Shown: positions 1-9,148, numbered from the stretch's first letter. The stretch: DNA of 64,000 bases from Bin18 sp965200355 (GCA_965200355.1 OZ241351.1:2356001-2420000); one strand, 5' to 3'. The notes: generated from the sequence alone by a model not told the origin. Made by a program: numbers and translations.

Positions 1-126
1 CGGCAGCAGCGACTGCCCCCCGGCCAGCAGCTTGACGTCTGCGCCGTTTTGGATGTACCGGGACAGGAGACGCACGGCCGCCTTGACCGAAGAGGGCTTG
101 TGGATCTGAAAAGGCGCGCGGATCAT
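1..126 (-). CDS. FAD-binding (CoxM-type) subunit of a molybdenum hydroxylase, N-terminal part only
   Basis: Only the first 42 codons lie in the window. They end in LAGGQSLLP, the first FAD-binding signature of the medium subunit of CO/xanthine dehydrogenases. The start ATG overlaps the TGA of the large-subunit gene upstream (ATGA), so the two are translationally coupled, as is usual for coxL/coxM-type operons. The subunit would pass electrons from the molybdenum site through FeS clusters to FAD. The 2Fe-2S subunit is not seen here and may lie beyond the left edge. The family call is firm; the substrate is unknown. Confidence 0.85.
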   Translation of the reverse strand, partial: MIRAPFQIHKPSSVKAAVRLLSRYIQNGADVKLLAGGQSLLP

Positions 127-2516
127 GCCGGCCCTCCTGCGTGCTTGCCCGTCTTCGCCGCGTGCATCATGCGCCACACCCGTTGAGGGGTCAGCGGCGT
201 GTCGTGAATTTTCACCCCAAAGGGTGCCAAGGCGTTTTCCACCGCGCTGACAATGGTTCCAAACGGGCTGGACACGCCGGACTCGCCCGCGCCTTTGGTG
301 CCGAGTGGCGTGAACGGACTCGGCACTGCCTGGTGGTGAATCTCCACACTCGGGACTTCCACGGCGGTCGGCAGGGTGTAGTCCATGAACGTCCCGGTCT
401 GGAGTTGACCGTTGTCATCATAGCTGAGCTGTTCATACATCACCCCCCCGAGTCCCTGTGCGACTGCGCCCTGAAACTGCCCTTCAACCAGGAGGGGATT
501 AATGACCGTGCCGCAGTCGTGGACGGTCACATAGCGCAAGAGAGTGATAACGCCGGTTTCAATATCCACCTCCACCACGGCCACGCAGGCCGCGTAGGGG
601 TAGGAGGGATAGGTGTTGATCCGCCCCTTGTCATCCGGCACGTGGTGGATATTGCCCATGCGGAAATAGCGCGTGGACTCCAGGCCCGGCTCCATATCAA
701 AGGCGTGATGATCGAAGGCGCGTTTGTGGACGTACTGGGCAACCTCGTTGAACGCCACCTCCCGGTCTGTCCGCCCCTTGACGCGGATGCGACCCTGGGC
801 GCAGTCTAAATCTTCCGGGGCAGATTGCAGCATACTCGCCGCCACCCGCCGCACCTTATGGTGGACTTCCCGGGCCGCGTACAGCGAGGCTGAGCCGCCC
901 ATGAACAGGCTGCGTGAACTCCAGTTGCCCAGCCCATAGGGGCAGGCCTGGGTATCGCCCTGTACGACCCGGACGGTGCTGAGCGGTACGCCCAGCGTAT
1001 CTGCCACAATCTGGGCAATCCCGGTTTCATTGCCCGAGCCGGGTGAGGTGACACCGGTCAGCACGGTCACTTGCCCGCTCGGGCTGACGCGCACGGTAGC
1101 GCCTTCATAGCCGCCAATAAAAGAGTCGGGGATGCAGCCGCCTTCGGGCGTGAGCTCAAAACCCACGCCCATGCCAATATAGCGGCCCTGGGCGCGGAGG
1201 CGCTGTTGTTCTGCGGCAAAGCCGTGGTAGCCGGCCTTGTCCATGACCGTGTGCAGGGCCTTAGCATAATCGCCGCTGTCCAGGGTTGCGCCCGAGATTT
1301 GTACATAGGGAAACTCGTCTGGGGGGACAAAGTTCTTGAGCCGTACCGCGGCGCGGTCCAGCTGGACCGTATCGGCGACCCGGTCCATCACCCGGTCCAT
1401 GAGAAACGAGGCCGCCTCCTTACCAAAGCCACGATACGCATTCCAGGGGCCCTTGTTGGTGACCACGATGGACAGGTCTACTTCGCAATTCGGGATTTTG
1501 TATGGGCCGGGCACAACAAAAGACGCCACATAGGACATGCCCCAACCCGCCACCGCGGCCAGCGCTCCGACGTCGCCGATGATACGGACTGTGAGACCGG
1601 TTACGGTGCCGTCAGCCTTGCAGGCGACCGAGAATATGAGGGTTTGCTCACGGGCATGGCCGCCAGCCATTAAATGTTCGGTGCGCTCTTCTATCCATTT
1701 GACGGGCTTCCCGGTCTGCTTGGCCAGCAGGCAGGCCAGCGGGTCTTCCTGATAGGTCGGGATTTTGACCCCAAACGCCCCACCCACCTGGGGCTGAATC
1801 ACCTGGATGTCGTTCTCATCCATCTGCAAGGTGTCCGCCAAGGTTGTGCGCAGGGGATGGGGCGCTTGGGTAGAGACCCACAGGGTCAGGCGTTCAGCCC
1901 GCGGGTCATACTGGGCCAGGGCCGCCCGCGGTTCCAGCGGCGTGGCCGTATGCCGGTGCAGGCGGAGGGTATCGTTCAGGATATGGTCGGCGTCGGCAAA
2001 GGCCCGCTCAACATCACCGCCCTCAAAGCGCACATGCAGCAGTTCGTTGCTGCCCCATTCGGGATAAAGCAGGGGAGAATCCGACTCCAGCGCCCGTTCG
2101 GCATCGGTCACCACCGGCAGGTCGGCGTACTCGACTTCGATTAGATTGGCCGCTTCGGTCGCGGCGTGTCTGGTGTCGGCAACCACCGCGGCCACCGGCG
2201 TGCCAACATAATGCACCCGGTCAATTGCCAAGCAATAGATATCGGTCGTTTTTCCCCCAAAGGCGCTGGGGTTCAAGGTATGCGGAATGGGCTTGCTCCA
2301 CTGCTTGATATCCGCCCCGCTGACAGCAATACGCACGCCGGGATGCTGCCGGGCCGCACTGGTGTCGATGTGGAGAATCCGCGCATGGGCATAGGGGCTG
2401 CGGACAACCGCCATATAGCCCATGTCCGGCAGGCTGATATCTGCGGTGTATTGTCCCCTGCCGGCCACGAGCTTAGTATCCAGGATGCCACTGACCGCAC
2501 TGCCGATATACGCCAT
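123..2516 (-). CDS. Xanthine dehydrogenase family molybdopterin-binding (CoxL-like) large subunit
   Basis: A 797-residue protein, the normal length for this family. It carries the molybdopterin motif GGAFGVK (about residues 245-251), the active-site loop AYRGFGKE (about 360-367), and a C-terminal TKGAGESG with the catalytic Glu. True form I CO dehydrogenase has AYxCSFR in the loop; the AYRG form here points to a form II/aldehyde-, purine- or aromatic-type hydroxylase rather than CO oxidation. It is transcribed leftwards, overlaps the FAD subunit by 4 bp and is preceded by GGAAGAGAG. The protein would hydroxylate an aldehyde, heterocycle or CoA-linked aromatic in the cytoplasm, but the substrate cannot be read from sequence. 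Confidence 0.9.
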   Translation of the reverse strand: MAYIGSAVSGILDTKLVAGRGQYTADISLPDMGYMAVVRSPYAHARILHIDTSAARQHPGVRIAVSGADIKQWSKPIPHTLNPSAFGGKTTDIYCLAIDRVHYVGTPVAAVVADTRHAATEAANLIEVEYADLPVVTDAERALESDSPLLYPEWGSNELLHVRFEGGDVERAFADADHILNDTLRLHRHTATPLEPRAALAQYDPRAERLTLWVSTQAPHPLRTTLADTLQMDENDIQVIQPQVGGAFGVKIPTYQEDPLACLLAKQTGKPVKWIEERTEHLMAGGHAREQTLIFSVACKADGTVTGLTVRIIGDVGALAAVAGWGMSYVASFVVPGPYKIPNCEVDLSIVVTNKGPWNAYRGFGKEAASFLMDRVMDRVADTVQLDRAAVRLKNFVPPDEFPYVQISGATLDSGDYAKALHTVMDKAGYHGFAAEQQRLRAQGRYIGMGVGFELTPEGGCIPDSFIGGYEGATVRVSPSGQVTVLTGVTSPGSGNETGIAQIVADTLGVPLSTVRVVQGDTQACPYGLGNWSSRSLFMGGSASLYAAREVHHKVRRVAASMLQSAPEDLDCAQGRIRVKGRTDREVAFNEVAQYVHKRAFDHHAFDMEPGLESTRYFRMGNIHHVPDDKGRINTYPSYPYAACVAVVEVDIETGVITLLRYVTVHDCGTVINPLLVEGQFQGAVAQGLGGVMYEQLSYDDNGQLQTGTFMDYTLPTAVEVPSVEIHHQAVPSPFTPLGTKGAGESGVSSPFGTIVSAVENALAPFGVKIHDTPLTPQRVWRMMHAAKTGKHAGGPA

Positions 2517-2695
2517 AAAGGTCTCTCTTCCTGTCTGGTGTGACCGGAACCTACCGCTGGGAGAGGCGGGGTGTCAATTGGAGTTGGTTTTCAGTTATTA
2601 GTTTTTAGTTGTGAGTTTTTAGTTACTAGAAACTGTCTACTAACAACAGCCGCAAGCGTGGTTGTATACGGGCCAAAAAAGACCAAGGAGAAGGT
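2517..2695. promoter_or_regulatory. Divergent intergenic region between the CoxL-like gene and the nitronate monooxygenase
   Basis: About 180 bp separate two divergent genes and must hold both promoters. At 2585-2635 there is an AT-rich stretch of imperfect repeats built on TTTTTAGTT, which stands out from the GC-rich surroundings. A strong Shine-Dalgarno (AAGGAGAAGG) precedes the plus-strand gene. No clear operator palindrome was found. Confidence 0.35.
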
Positions 2696-3838
2696 ATGTC
2701 CCCATCGCTCACAGACCTGTTCGGAATTGACTATCCCATCTTTGCCTTTACCCACTGCCGTGATGTGGTTGTTGCCGTCAGCAAGGCCGGTGGACTCGGG
2801 GTGCTGGGGGCGGCGATTCATACGGACGAACGCCTGGAAATCGACTTGCACTGGATTGACGAGCAACTCGGCGACATCCCCTACGGCGTCGATCTGATGA
2901 TGCCGTCAAACTACGTGGGTGCTACAACCGGGGGCATGGATCAAAAAGCGCTCCGGGAGCATATCCCGGACGAGCATCGGCAGTTCGTCGACAAGCTGCT
3001 TGCCGACGCCGGAGTGCCCGAGTTGCCGGACCATCTGACCGCCCCCAAAAAGGAACGCGGGTTACGCTATTCTCAGAAACAGGCCAAAGGCATTGTGGAC
3101 ATCGCGTTTGCGCACAAGGCCCGGTTGCTGGTCAGCGCGCTCGGCACGCCGCCGGATTGGGTCACGGAGGCCGCCCATGCGCGCGGCCTCTATGTTGGCG
3201 CGCTGGCCGGCAAGAAAAAACACGCCGAGCGCCACAACGCCGCGGGTGTAGACGTGATTATCGCTCAGTCCTACGAAGCCGGCGGACATACTGGAGAAAT
3301 TGGCGGCATGGTGCTGATCCCGGAAATTGTTGATGCCGTTGCCCCGACCCCGGTGCTCGGCGCTGGTGGCATAGGCAATGGCCGGCAGATGGCTGCGGCC
3401 CTGGCGCTCGGCGCTCAGGGCGTGTGGTGCGGCTCTGTCTGGTTGACGACGGCCGAGTCTGAGCTGGACCGGATGGCCAAGCAGAAGATGCTGGCCGCGG
3501 GGACAGATGATACCGTGCGGACTCGGTCCATGACGGGCAAGCACGCCCGTTTTTTACGTTCCACCTGGACCGAAGCCTGGGACCGGCCCGACACCCCGGA
3601 CCCGCTCAAAACCCCGCTGCAAAGCGTGCTGAACTATGATTCCCTGCGCCGCATCAACCACGCCCTGAAAGCGCCTGGCGTCACTCCACAGGCCGGGGCG
3701 TATCAACTCTACTCCTATCCCGCCGGGCAGGGCATCGGCGCGCAAAACAGCGTGCGGGCCACCCGCGATGTCGTGCGAGAAATGGTGGAGGGCTATGTTG
3801 AAGCCATTGCCAAATTGAACGAGCAGTTAGAAGGGTAG
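2696..3838 (+). CDS. Nitronate monooxygenase (2-nitropropane dioxygenase) family flavoprotein
   Basis: A 380-residue TIM-barrel protein. The family core includes QSYEAGGHTGEIGGMVLIPE and then the FMN phosphate-binding GAGGIGNGRQMAAALALGAQGV. Members oxidise alkyl nitronates or related activated carbanions with FMN and O2. The N-terminus (LFGIDYPIFAF) is typical, and the start follows AAGGAGAAGG. It is a single gene divergent from the CoxL-like gene, with a convergent LLM oxidoreductase downstream. Some homologues act as enoyl reductase-like enzymes, so the substrate is uncertain. Confidence 0.85.
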   Translation: MSPSLTDLFGIDYPIFAFTHCRDVVVAVSKAGGLGVLGAAIHTDERLEIDLHWIDEQLGDIPYGVDLMMPSNYVGATTGGMDQKALREHIPDEHRQFVDKLLADAGVPELPDHLTAPKKERGLRYSQKQAKGIVDIAFAHKARLLVSALGTPPDWVTEAAHARGLYVGALAGKKKHAERHNAAGVDVIIAQSYEAGGHTGEIGGMVLIPEIVDAVAPTPVLGAGGIGNGRQMAAALALGAQGVWCGSVWLTTAESELDRMAKQKMLAAGTDDTVRTRSMTGKHARFLRSTWTEAWDRPDTPDPLKTPLQSVLNYDSLRRINHALKAPGVTPQAGAYQLYSYPAGQGIGAQNSVRATRDVVREMVEGYVEAIAKLNEQLEG

Positions 3839-3864
3839 GCCGCCGTAGTTCTCATCCCCATATC

Positions 3865-4944
3865 TCAATACTTGTGCATCACCAGCTCGGCAAACTCTGC
3901 CAGCATCTCCCGGCTTGTCTGGGGCGGAGGCAGAATGGTCAGCTCACGCATCCCCGCTTGCTCTGCCGCGCGGATACGCTCGATAATTTCCTCCGGCCTA
4001 CCCACCAGACTCGTGCCTTGAATCGCCTTGGGAGTGACAAAACGTCGTTCGGCCGGCACCAGATACGTGCTGTGGCCGTCGTGGAGTTGGAGATAGCGTT
4101 TGTCGGCCGGCGTCTGCATCTGATCGACATAGGCGGAATACTCCTCCCAGGTGTCCGCAAACGCCGGCGGAATGACTTCCTCATTCTTGGTCAACTGATA
4201 GACCTCATACACAAAATGCAATGCCGTCGTGACCCAGGCCCCACAGGCGTCGATGACCCGGTCCGATTCCAAGCTCTCACCCGGATGCAGAATCACGGCC
4301 GCGGTCACGGCAGAAACGTGAAAGGGGTCCGGCAGGCTGCGCCCGGCCTTGGCTGCTCCTGCCCGGATTAACCGCAAATGCTCGCTCAGGACGCTGGTCT
4401 CTTCGTAGAGCAGGGTCGTGAGGCCATCTCCGAATTCACCCGTGAGGCCCAGCGCCCGTGGCCCGTTGGCGGCAACATAAATCGGAATGGGGTCTTGCAG
4501 GTTGATAAAGCGCAGGTCCTGGTGGAGAAAACGAATCGTGCGCGTGGTGTCACCAAACGTGTAGTCAACCTCTTCCCCGCGCAGGAGCGCCCGCACAACG
4601 CGCAGATACTCGCGGAAGGGTGCGATCCGCATGGGTTGCATACCCATGACGCGCATAGCAGTATGCCCGGTGCCGAGGCCGAGGAAGACACGCCCCGGCG
4701 CAATCTGGTTAATCGAGGCAATGGAATGAGCCGTGACCGGAGCGATGCGGCTACCGGGGATCGAAACCCCACTGCCAATATGAATCCGCGCAGTGTGATG
4801 CGCGGCGAGGGCCAGGGTGGCATAGCAGTCTGACCAGATCATCTGGGAGTCTGGGACCCAGGCCCGGTCATAGCCCAGGTCCTCGGCGTCTTTGACGAGT
4901 TGCCAGTCATCGATACGGGTGGGAAAAATAATGCCAAACTGCAT
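3865..4944 (-). CDS. LLM class flavin-dependent oxidoreductase (Mer-like)
   Basis: 359 residues of the luciferase-like monooxygenase fold. The N-terminus MQFGIIFPTRIDDW, the segment WVPDSQMIWSDCY, and the block FLGLGTGHTAMRVMG followed by YVAANGPRALGLTGEFGDG match the F420/FMN methylenetetrahydromethanopterin-reductase-like branch. The likely role is oxidation or reduction of an organic substrate with reduced flavin or F420. It lies between the convergent nitronate monooxygenase and the upstream alpha-hydroxy-acid oxidase on the same strand. It resembles the LLM protein at 50.4 kb in the DSQM(I/L)W motif, so the two may share a substrate type. Confidence 0.88.
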   Translation of the reverse strand: MQFGIIFPTRIDDWQLVKDAEDLGYDRAWVPDSQMIWSDCYATLALAAHHTARIHIGSGVSIPGSRIAPVTAHSIASINQIAPGRVFLGLGTGHTAMRVMGMQPMRIAPFREYLRVVRALLRGEEVDYTFGDTTRTIRFLHQDLRFINLQDPIPIYVAANGPRALGLTGEFGDGLTTLLYEETSVLSEHLRLIRAGAAKAGRSLPDPFHVSAVTAAVILHPGESLESDRVIDACGAWVTTALHFVYEVYQLTKNEEVIPPAFADTWEEYSAYVDQMQTPADKRYLQLHDGHSTYLVPAERRFVTPKAIQGTSLVGRPEEIIERIRAAEQAGMRELTILPPPQTSREMLAEFAELVMHKY

Positions 4945-5050
4945 GGGTCCTCCTGCTTAAATGACAAGCCCGATGAGGATATTCAAATTACTGCTGCTGT
5001 TGCGTCGGCTGAACAAATTCAGAGCCAACAATTAGTTGAGAAGACCGGCC

Positions 5051-6088
5051 TCAATACTCCACTGTGCGCACCAGATTTGGCTCCAGGCTGCGCACGCTGG
5101 TCTGTCCGCATAAGGCCAAGTTGGTTTCCAGTTCGTCGCGGAATAACTCGATGGTCCGATGTACCCCGGCCGCGCCGTCCGCGGCCAGACCCCAGAGCAT
5201 GGGCCGGCCCAGGGCCACCAGATTGGCTCCTAACCCGAGGGCTTTAATAATGTCCGTGCCCCGCCGAAAGCCGCCATCAATCACGATCTGGGCTTTGCCC
5301 TCAACGGCTTCCACGATGTCCGGTAAAGCATCAATCGTGGCCAGGGTGGAATCGAGCTGGCGGCCACCGTGGTTCGACACCCAAATGATCTCCGCTCCGA
5401 CCTCAACGGCCAGCTTGGCGTCTTCCGGGGTGAGAATGCCCTTTAAGCCCAGCGGGACTGACAGAATGCTCTTGAGCCAGGCCACATCGTCCCAGGTCAG
5501 GCGGGCCTGATAGTCGAACTCGGGCGGCTGTTCGTTGGGGGCGATGGCCCGGGCCTGCTGCGGATCAAAACGCAGCTCAACGTCCCGCTCACGGCGACTA
5601 TAGGTCTGTACGTCAACCGTGAGACACACGGCGTGATAGCCCGAGGCTTCTACTCTGGCGAGCAGGTCCTGACACCAGGAACGCGGGCCGCACCAGTAGA
5701 TCTGATAGATCAAGGGACCGCGCGCCGTCTGGGCCAGGTCTTCGACCGGCCAGCCAGTGACACCGCTCACAAAGGCGAGGTTGCGGCTGGGGCTTGCGCC
5801 GCGCACCATTGCGAGGTCGCCTTGCGGATGAAAAAGCACCAGCCCGCCCATCGGCGCGATAGCAAAGGGGGTGGGCAGTTCGAGTCCCAGAAAAGTTGTG
5901 CTGATATCGACATGGCGGACATCGCGCAGAACCCGCTGGCGGATGGCCAGGCGCTTGAGCGCCCGGCGGTTGCGGCGGCGGGTGGTCTCCGTTTCCGCGC
6001 CCCCAGCGCCAAACGCCCAGGGTCCAGGTGGCAGAAGAGTTTTTGCGGCGCGGCGCATTTCGCGCAAGGTCATAAAGCGGTGTGGCAT
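5051..6088 (-). CDS. FMN-dependent alpha-hydroxy-acid oxidizing protein
   Basis: 345 residues from the ATG at 6088, which follows AAGGATG and opens MPHRFMTLREMRRAAK. An open frame continues upstream but reads unlike protein, so this start is preferred. Family hallmarks are the FMN-binding PIAPMGG region, the catalytic SNHGGRQLD (His/Arg) and DGGFRRGTDIIKALGLGA. Enzymes of this family (lactate or glycolate oxidase, lactate dehydrogenase, MftD-like) oxidise 2-hydroxy acids to 2-oxo acids. The exact substrate is unknown. It lies on the minus strand, about 100 bp upstream of the LLM gene, and diverges from the selenoprotein operon. Confidence 0.88.
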   Translation of the reverse strand: MPHRFMTLREMRRAAKTLLPPGPWAFGAGGAETETTRRRNRRALKRLAIRQRVLRDVRHVDISTTFLGLELPTPFAIAPMGGLVLFHPQGDLAMVRGASPSRNLAFVSGVTGWPVEDLAQTARGPLIYQIYWCGPRSWCQDLLARVEASGYHAVCLTVDVQTYSRRERDVELRFDPQQARAIAPNEQPPEFDYQARLTWDDVAWLKSILSVPLGLKGILTPEDAKLAVEVGAEIIWVSNHGGRQLDSTLATIDALPDIVEAVEGKAQIVIDGGFRRGTDIIKALGLGANLVALGRPMLWGLAADGAAGVHRTIELFRDELETNLALCGQTSVRSLEPNLVRTVEY

Positions 6089-6246
6089 GACAGCATCCTT
6101 TCCGGCTGGCCCTTTTTTCTTCTCATACCACACTCTTGCGGCGGCTGCGCGGCCTTTTGGCTTTACTCGTTCTCCGAGGCGGCATACACTTCTCGCCAGA
6201 TGCAAGAAAAATTTCCCCCAGCCACAGACCCCTGGTTCTTGCTGGC

Positions 6247-7287
6247 ATGAACACACTAGCCCCTTCCCCTGCAACCGACCCGGCTGAAGCCGCGGCCTGG
6301 GTTGAGTTCTACTATCAGCAGGGGTGGAGTGACGGGTTGCCGCTCGTCCCGCCAACCGAAGAGTCGGTCTGCGCCATGCTGGAGGCCGGACAGGTCAGGG
6401 CGGAGGAGAGTCTGGGGACGATAGCGGAACGCAATGTCACCATCCCGGCAGAGAAGGTGGCCATTAACGCGGTCATGGCCGGCTGTTTGCCCGCGTATTT
6501 CCCCGTCGTGCTGGCCGCGGTCCGGGGGCTGTGCCGACCCGAGTTTCATTATCATAATCCGGCAACCAGCACCGGCGGTTCCGCGCTTACCCTGATCGTG
6601 AACGGCCCGATTGGTCCCGCGCTCGGAATCAACGCGACCCATAACGCCTTTGGACCGGGATTTCGGCCCAACGCGACCATCGGCCGAGCATTGCGCCTGG
6701 TCATGCTCAACGTGCTCAATACCCGGCCTGGTCTGCTGGACAAGGCCACCTTGGGGTCGCCGGGGAAGTATGCCTTCTGTTTTGCCGAGAACGAGGACAA
6801 CCACCCCTGGCAGCCGCTCCACGTTGAACGCGGCTTTCAAGCCGAGGCCAGTACGGTGACGCTGTACGCCTCCAATACCCTCATGGGGGTGTATAATCAG
6901 CTTGCCAGTAGGCCTGAACCGCTGTTGCTGGAATTTGCCGATGCCGTGTGTAATCTCGCCTCGCCCAATGTGTATGGGTTTAACCAAAGCCTGCTGGTGC
7001 TGGCCGGTGAGCACGCCACCATCATCAAACACAGCGGCTGGAGCCGACGCCAGGTGCAAGACTGGGTCGTGCAACGGGCGCGGCGCAGCGTGGCGGATTT
7101 CAAACGGGCCGGGCGGCTACCTGGAGAGATCCGTCCCGCAGATGAAACCACGTGGCGCTATGTCCTGCGTGACCCCGACGATGTGTTGATTGTCTGCGCG
7201 GGGGCCCAGGGCGGGAGCTGGTCGGCGTGTTTACCCGGCTGGGGGAATAAGTGGACGCGCAGCGTGACCGAACTGGTCAGGCTATAG
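6247..7287 (+). CDS. Conserved uncharacterised protein, operon partner of the UGSC selenoprotein
   Basis: 346 residues from the ATG at 6247; an in-frame upstream extension overlaps the promoter side of the divergent gene and does not look like protein. The N-terminal segment YYQQGWSDGLPLVPPTEESV is striking and I associate it with an uncharacterised family found beside UGSC proteins. Several Cys and His residues are spread through the protein (GLCRPEFHYHNP, CAGAQGGSW), but no known fold is recognisable. It ends 24 bp before the selenoprotein start, which has its own AAGGAGG site, so the two are probably co-transcribed. The context suggests a shared redox reaction, but the function is unknown. 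Confidence 0.75.
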   Translation: MNTLAPSPATDPAEAAAWVEFYYQQGWSDGLPLVPPTEESVCAMLEAGQVRAEESLGTIAERNVTIPAEKVAINAVMAGCLPAYFPVVLAAVRGLCRPEFHYHNPATSTGGSALTLIVNGPIGPALGINATHNAFGPGFRPNATIGRALRLVMLNVLNTRPGLLDKATLGSPGKYAFCFAENEDNHPWQPLHVERGFQAEASTVTLYASNTLMGVYNQLASRPEPLLLEFADAVCNLASPNVYGFNQSLLVLAGEHATIIKHSGWSRRQVQDWVVQRARRSVADFKRAGRLPGEIRPADETTWRYVLRDPDDVLIVCAGAQGGSWSACLPGWGNKWTRSVTELVRL

Positions 7288-7311
7288 CCGAGACGATAAG
7301 GAGGAAGACGA

Positions 7312-7854
7312 ATGCGGCGCACGGTTTTTGATCCAACGCTCCCCTTGGAAACGCAGGAATTTGCGTATGCCCCACGCCCCCGCTCGTTCCGGGGGCTCCG
7401 ACTCGGACTGGTGGAAAATACCAAGTTCAACTCCAAGGAATTGCTGGGCAAGGTGGCCGAGCGACTGGAGCACCAACAGGGGATGCGTCTGGTGGCCATG
7501 AACCGCAAGCAATCGTCTGGCCACGCCGTCAGCCACGAAACGATTGGGCTGTTTCAGCAACAGGTCGATCTTGTGCTGGCCGGAGTCGGTGACTGAGGCT
7601 CGTGCAGTTCGAGCAGTGTGCTCGACGGCCTGAAATTGGAGCGCGCCGGTATCCCTACCGCGTCTATTGTGACCACGCCCTTTATTGCCACGGGCCGCGC
7701 CATGGCAACGAGTTGGGGGGTCTCGGACTACCGGTTTCTGGTGACGGCCCACCCCATCGCCAATCTGACAGCAGACGAGTTGGACACGCGGGCGGACGAG
7801 CTGGCGACCCAAGTGCTGGACTTTTTTCAAAACACGGGGCCGGCTTTGGATTGA
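7312..7854 (+). CDS. UGSC family selenoprotein (in-frame TGA read as selenocysteine)
   Basis: The frame opens at an ATG after AAGGAGG and meets TGA at 7594-7596 (codon 95), then stays open and protein-like to a TGA at 7852-7854, giving 180 residues with Sec95. The residues around the TGA read VLAGVGD-U-GSCSSSVLDG, which is the U-G-S-C signature I know from the UGSC (seleno)protein family, where other members have Cys. The downstream half (TTPFIATGRAMA..., then a helical C-terminus) continues the same domain. A 7-bp stem with a GTG loop starts 12 nt after the TGA, as in bacterial SECIS elements. A Sec-x-x-Cys pair suggests thiol/selenol redox chemistry. Gene callers would split this into a 94-residue and a 78-residue fragment. 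The biochemical role is unknown. Confidence 0.85.
7597..7626 (+). promoter_or_regulatory. Predicted bacterial SECIS element
   Basis: Immediately 3' of the in-frame TGA. The stem TCGAGCA (7609-7615) pairs perfectly with TGCTCGA (7619-7625) around a GTG loop (7616-7618) that begins with G. The spacing of 12 nt from TGA to the stem and about 20 nt to the loop fits the general bacterial SECIS model of a small G-containing apical loop 16-37 nt after UGA, which SelB binds. A competing stem GCTCG (7598-7602)/CGAGC (7610-7614) is also possible. Identified by eye, without an energy calculation. Confidence 0.7.
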
Positions 7855-7941
7855 CACCCCCAGAGGGGCACGGTAACAATAACGCCTCATACGAACACGG
7901 GAGTTGCCAAGACTCACCGGTGCATTCACGGAGGAGGGACG

Positions 7942-9096
7942 GTGTTTCAAACCTCACGGCTGCCGTATGCAGGGGCCATTGATGCCGATGGCCATATTAA
8001 TGAACCTGCCGATTTATGGGAACGGTATATTGATCCCGCATACCGGGAGCGCGCCATTCGGATTCGGCCCGGCCCGGACGGGCTTGACCACCTGGAGCTG
8101 AACGGCCAACGGTCGCGCTATTTTGACGCGGAAATCCTGGCCCGTGGCACCAGCATGGGCAGTACGTTTGAAGAACGTGGTGTCATTAAACAACAGGGCT
8201 ATACCAGAAGCGTCCCCTTTGGGGGAAACGATCCCCAGGAACGTCTGGCCCTGCTCGATCAGGAAAACCTGGCCAAAGCGCTGATCTATCCAACCATCTG
8301 CCTGGAATGGGAAACCGAAGTCACTGACCACGCTCTGGCCCAGGCCTACACCCGCGCCTATAACCGCTGGATCGTCGATTTTTGTGCCGATTCCGGTGGC
8401 CGGCTGATTCCCATCGCCCATATCTGTCTCACTTCAGGTGAGGCCGCGGCCCAGGAATTGGAACGGGCCGTTAAAGCCGGGGCCAAAGGCGCTTTTATTT
8501 CACCCTATACCTTGACCGACAAAGCCCACGGCCATGCCGACCACGATCCGTTCTGGGCCACGGCCCAGGACTTGGCGGTCCCGGTCGGGATTCATCCGGT
8601 CGCCGAACCGCCGAACCGGCGCGTCTACCAACGCTTTCGGGAGATGTATAAATGGGGCGAATGGTGGGTGGACATGCTGGGTGGCCAGGGTCCCCAACAA
8701 GCCTTTTTAGGGCTGTTCCAATACGGCTTATTCGACCGTTTCCCCGCCGTAAAAGTTGTCATCCTCGAATCCGGGGCGGGCTGGATCGGGCATATGCTTG
8801 ATCGCATGGACGCGGCCTATAAGACCGCGCTCGGGAGCAGCGTCCCGCTCAAAGAAGTGCCGAGCTATTACTTTCAGCGCCAGTGCTGGATATCGGCCGA
8901 CCCGGATGAACGCGCCCTGCCCTACCTGATTGAATATATCGGCGCGGATAAGTTCTTCTGGGCGAGCGATTTCCCCCACGACGATCATACCTGCGACTAT
9001 ATTAAAGACCTGACAAAGATGGTGGAGCCGCTGTCTGAAGACAGCCGGCGGAAAGTCCTAGGGGAGAATGTGGCCAGCGTGTATGGGCTGTCCTGA
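7942..9096 (+). CDS. Amidohydrolase family protein (ACMSD-like)
   Basis: 384 residues from a GTG start that follows GGAGGAGGG. The N-terminal metal motif region reads AIDADGHINEP, and later segments GIHPVAEPP and FFWASDFPHDDH give the His and Asp ligands of amidohydrolase-2 TIM barrels. Family members decarboxylate or hydrolyse aromatic and carboxylated substrates using a divalent metal. It lies 87 bp after the selenoprotein in the same direction and is followed by an LLM oxidoreductase and a second amidohydrolase, which suggests a catabolic operon. The substrate is unknown. Confidence 0.87.
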   Translation: MFQTSRLPYAGAIDADGHINEPADLWERYIDPAYRERAIRIRPGPDGLDHLELNGQRSRYFDAEILARGTSMGSTFEERGVIKQQGYTRSVPFGGNDPQERLALLDQENLAKALIYPTICLEWETEVTDHALAQAYTRAYNRWIVDFCADSGGRLIPIAHICLTSGEAAAQELERAVKAGAKGAFISPYTLTDKAHGHADHDPFWATAQDLAVPVGIHPVAEPPNRRVYQRFREMYKWGEWWVDMLGGQGPQQAFLGLFQYGLFDRFPAVKVVILESGAGWIGHMLDRMDAAYKTALGSSVPLKEVPSYYFQRQCWISADPDERALPYLIEYIGADKFFWASDFPHDDHTCDYIKDLTKMVEPLSEDSRRKVLGENVASVYGLS

Positions 9097-9148
9097 TCCG
9101 ACGCGCTGACCGGCACGAGGAAACGCACAACCAAAAAAGGAGGAGGGT

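Noticed and set aside
141..809. 222-residue plus-strand frame
   Set aside because: Antisense shadow of the CoxL-like gene, without ribosome site or protein-like pattern.
2585..2640. TTTTTAGTT repeats as an operator array
   Set aside because: Imperfect low-complexity AT-rich DNA, no dyad; kept only as part of the promoter region.
6089..6355. N-terminal extension of the alpha-hydroxy-acid oxidase
   Set aside because: The extension is not protein-like, covers the promoter of the divergent gene, and a good ribosome site lies before the ATG at 6088.
7594..7596. TGA as a simple nonsense mutation or frame error
   Set aside because: The frame and family motif continue in the same phase, and a SECIS-like hairpin is correctly placed. 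A mutation cannot be excluded without reads.
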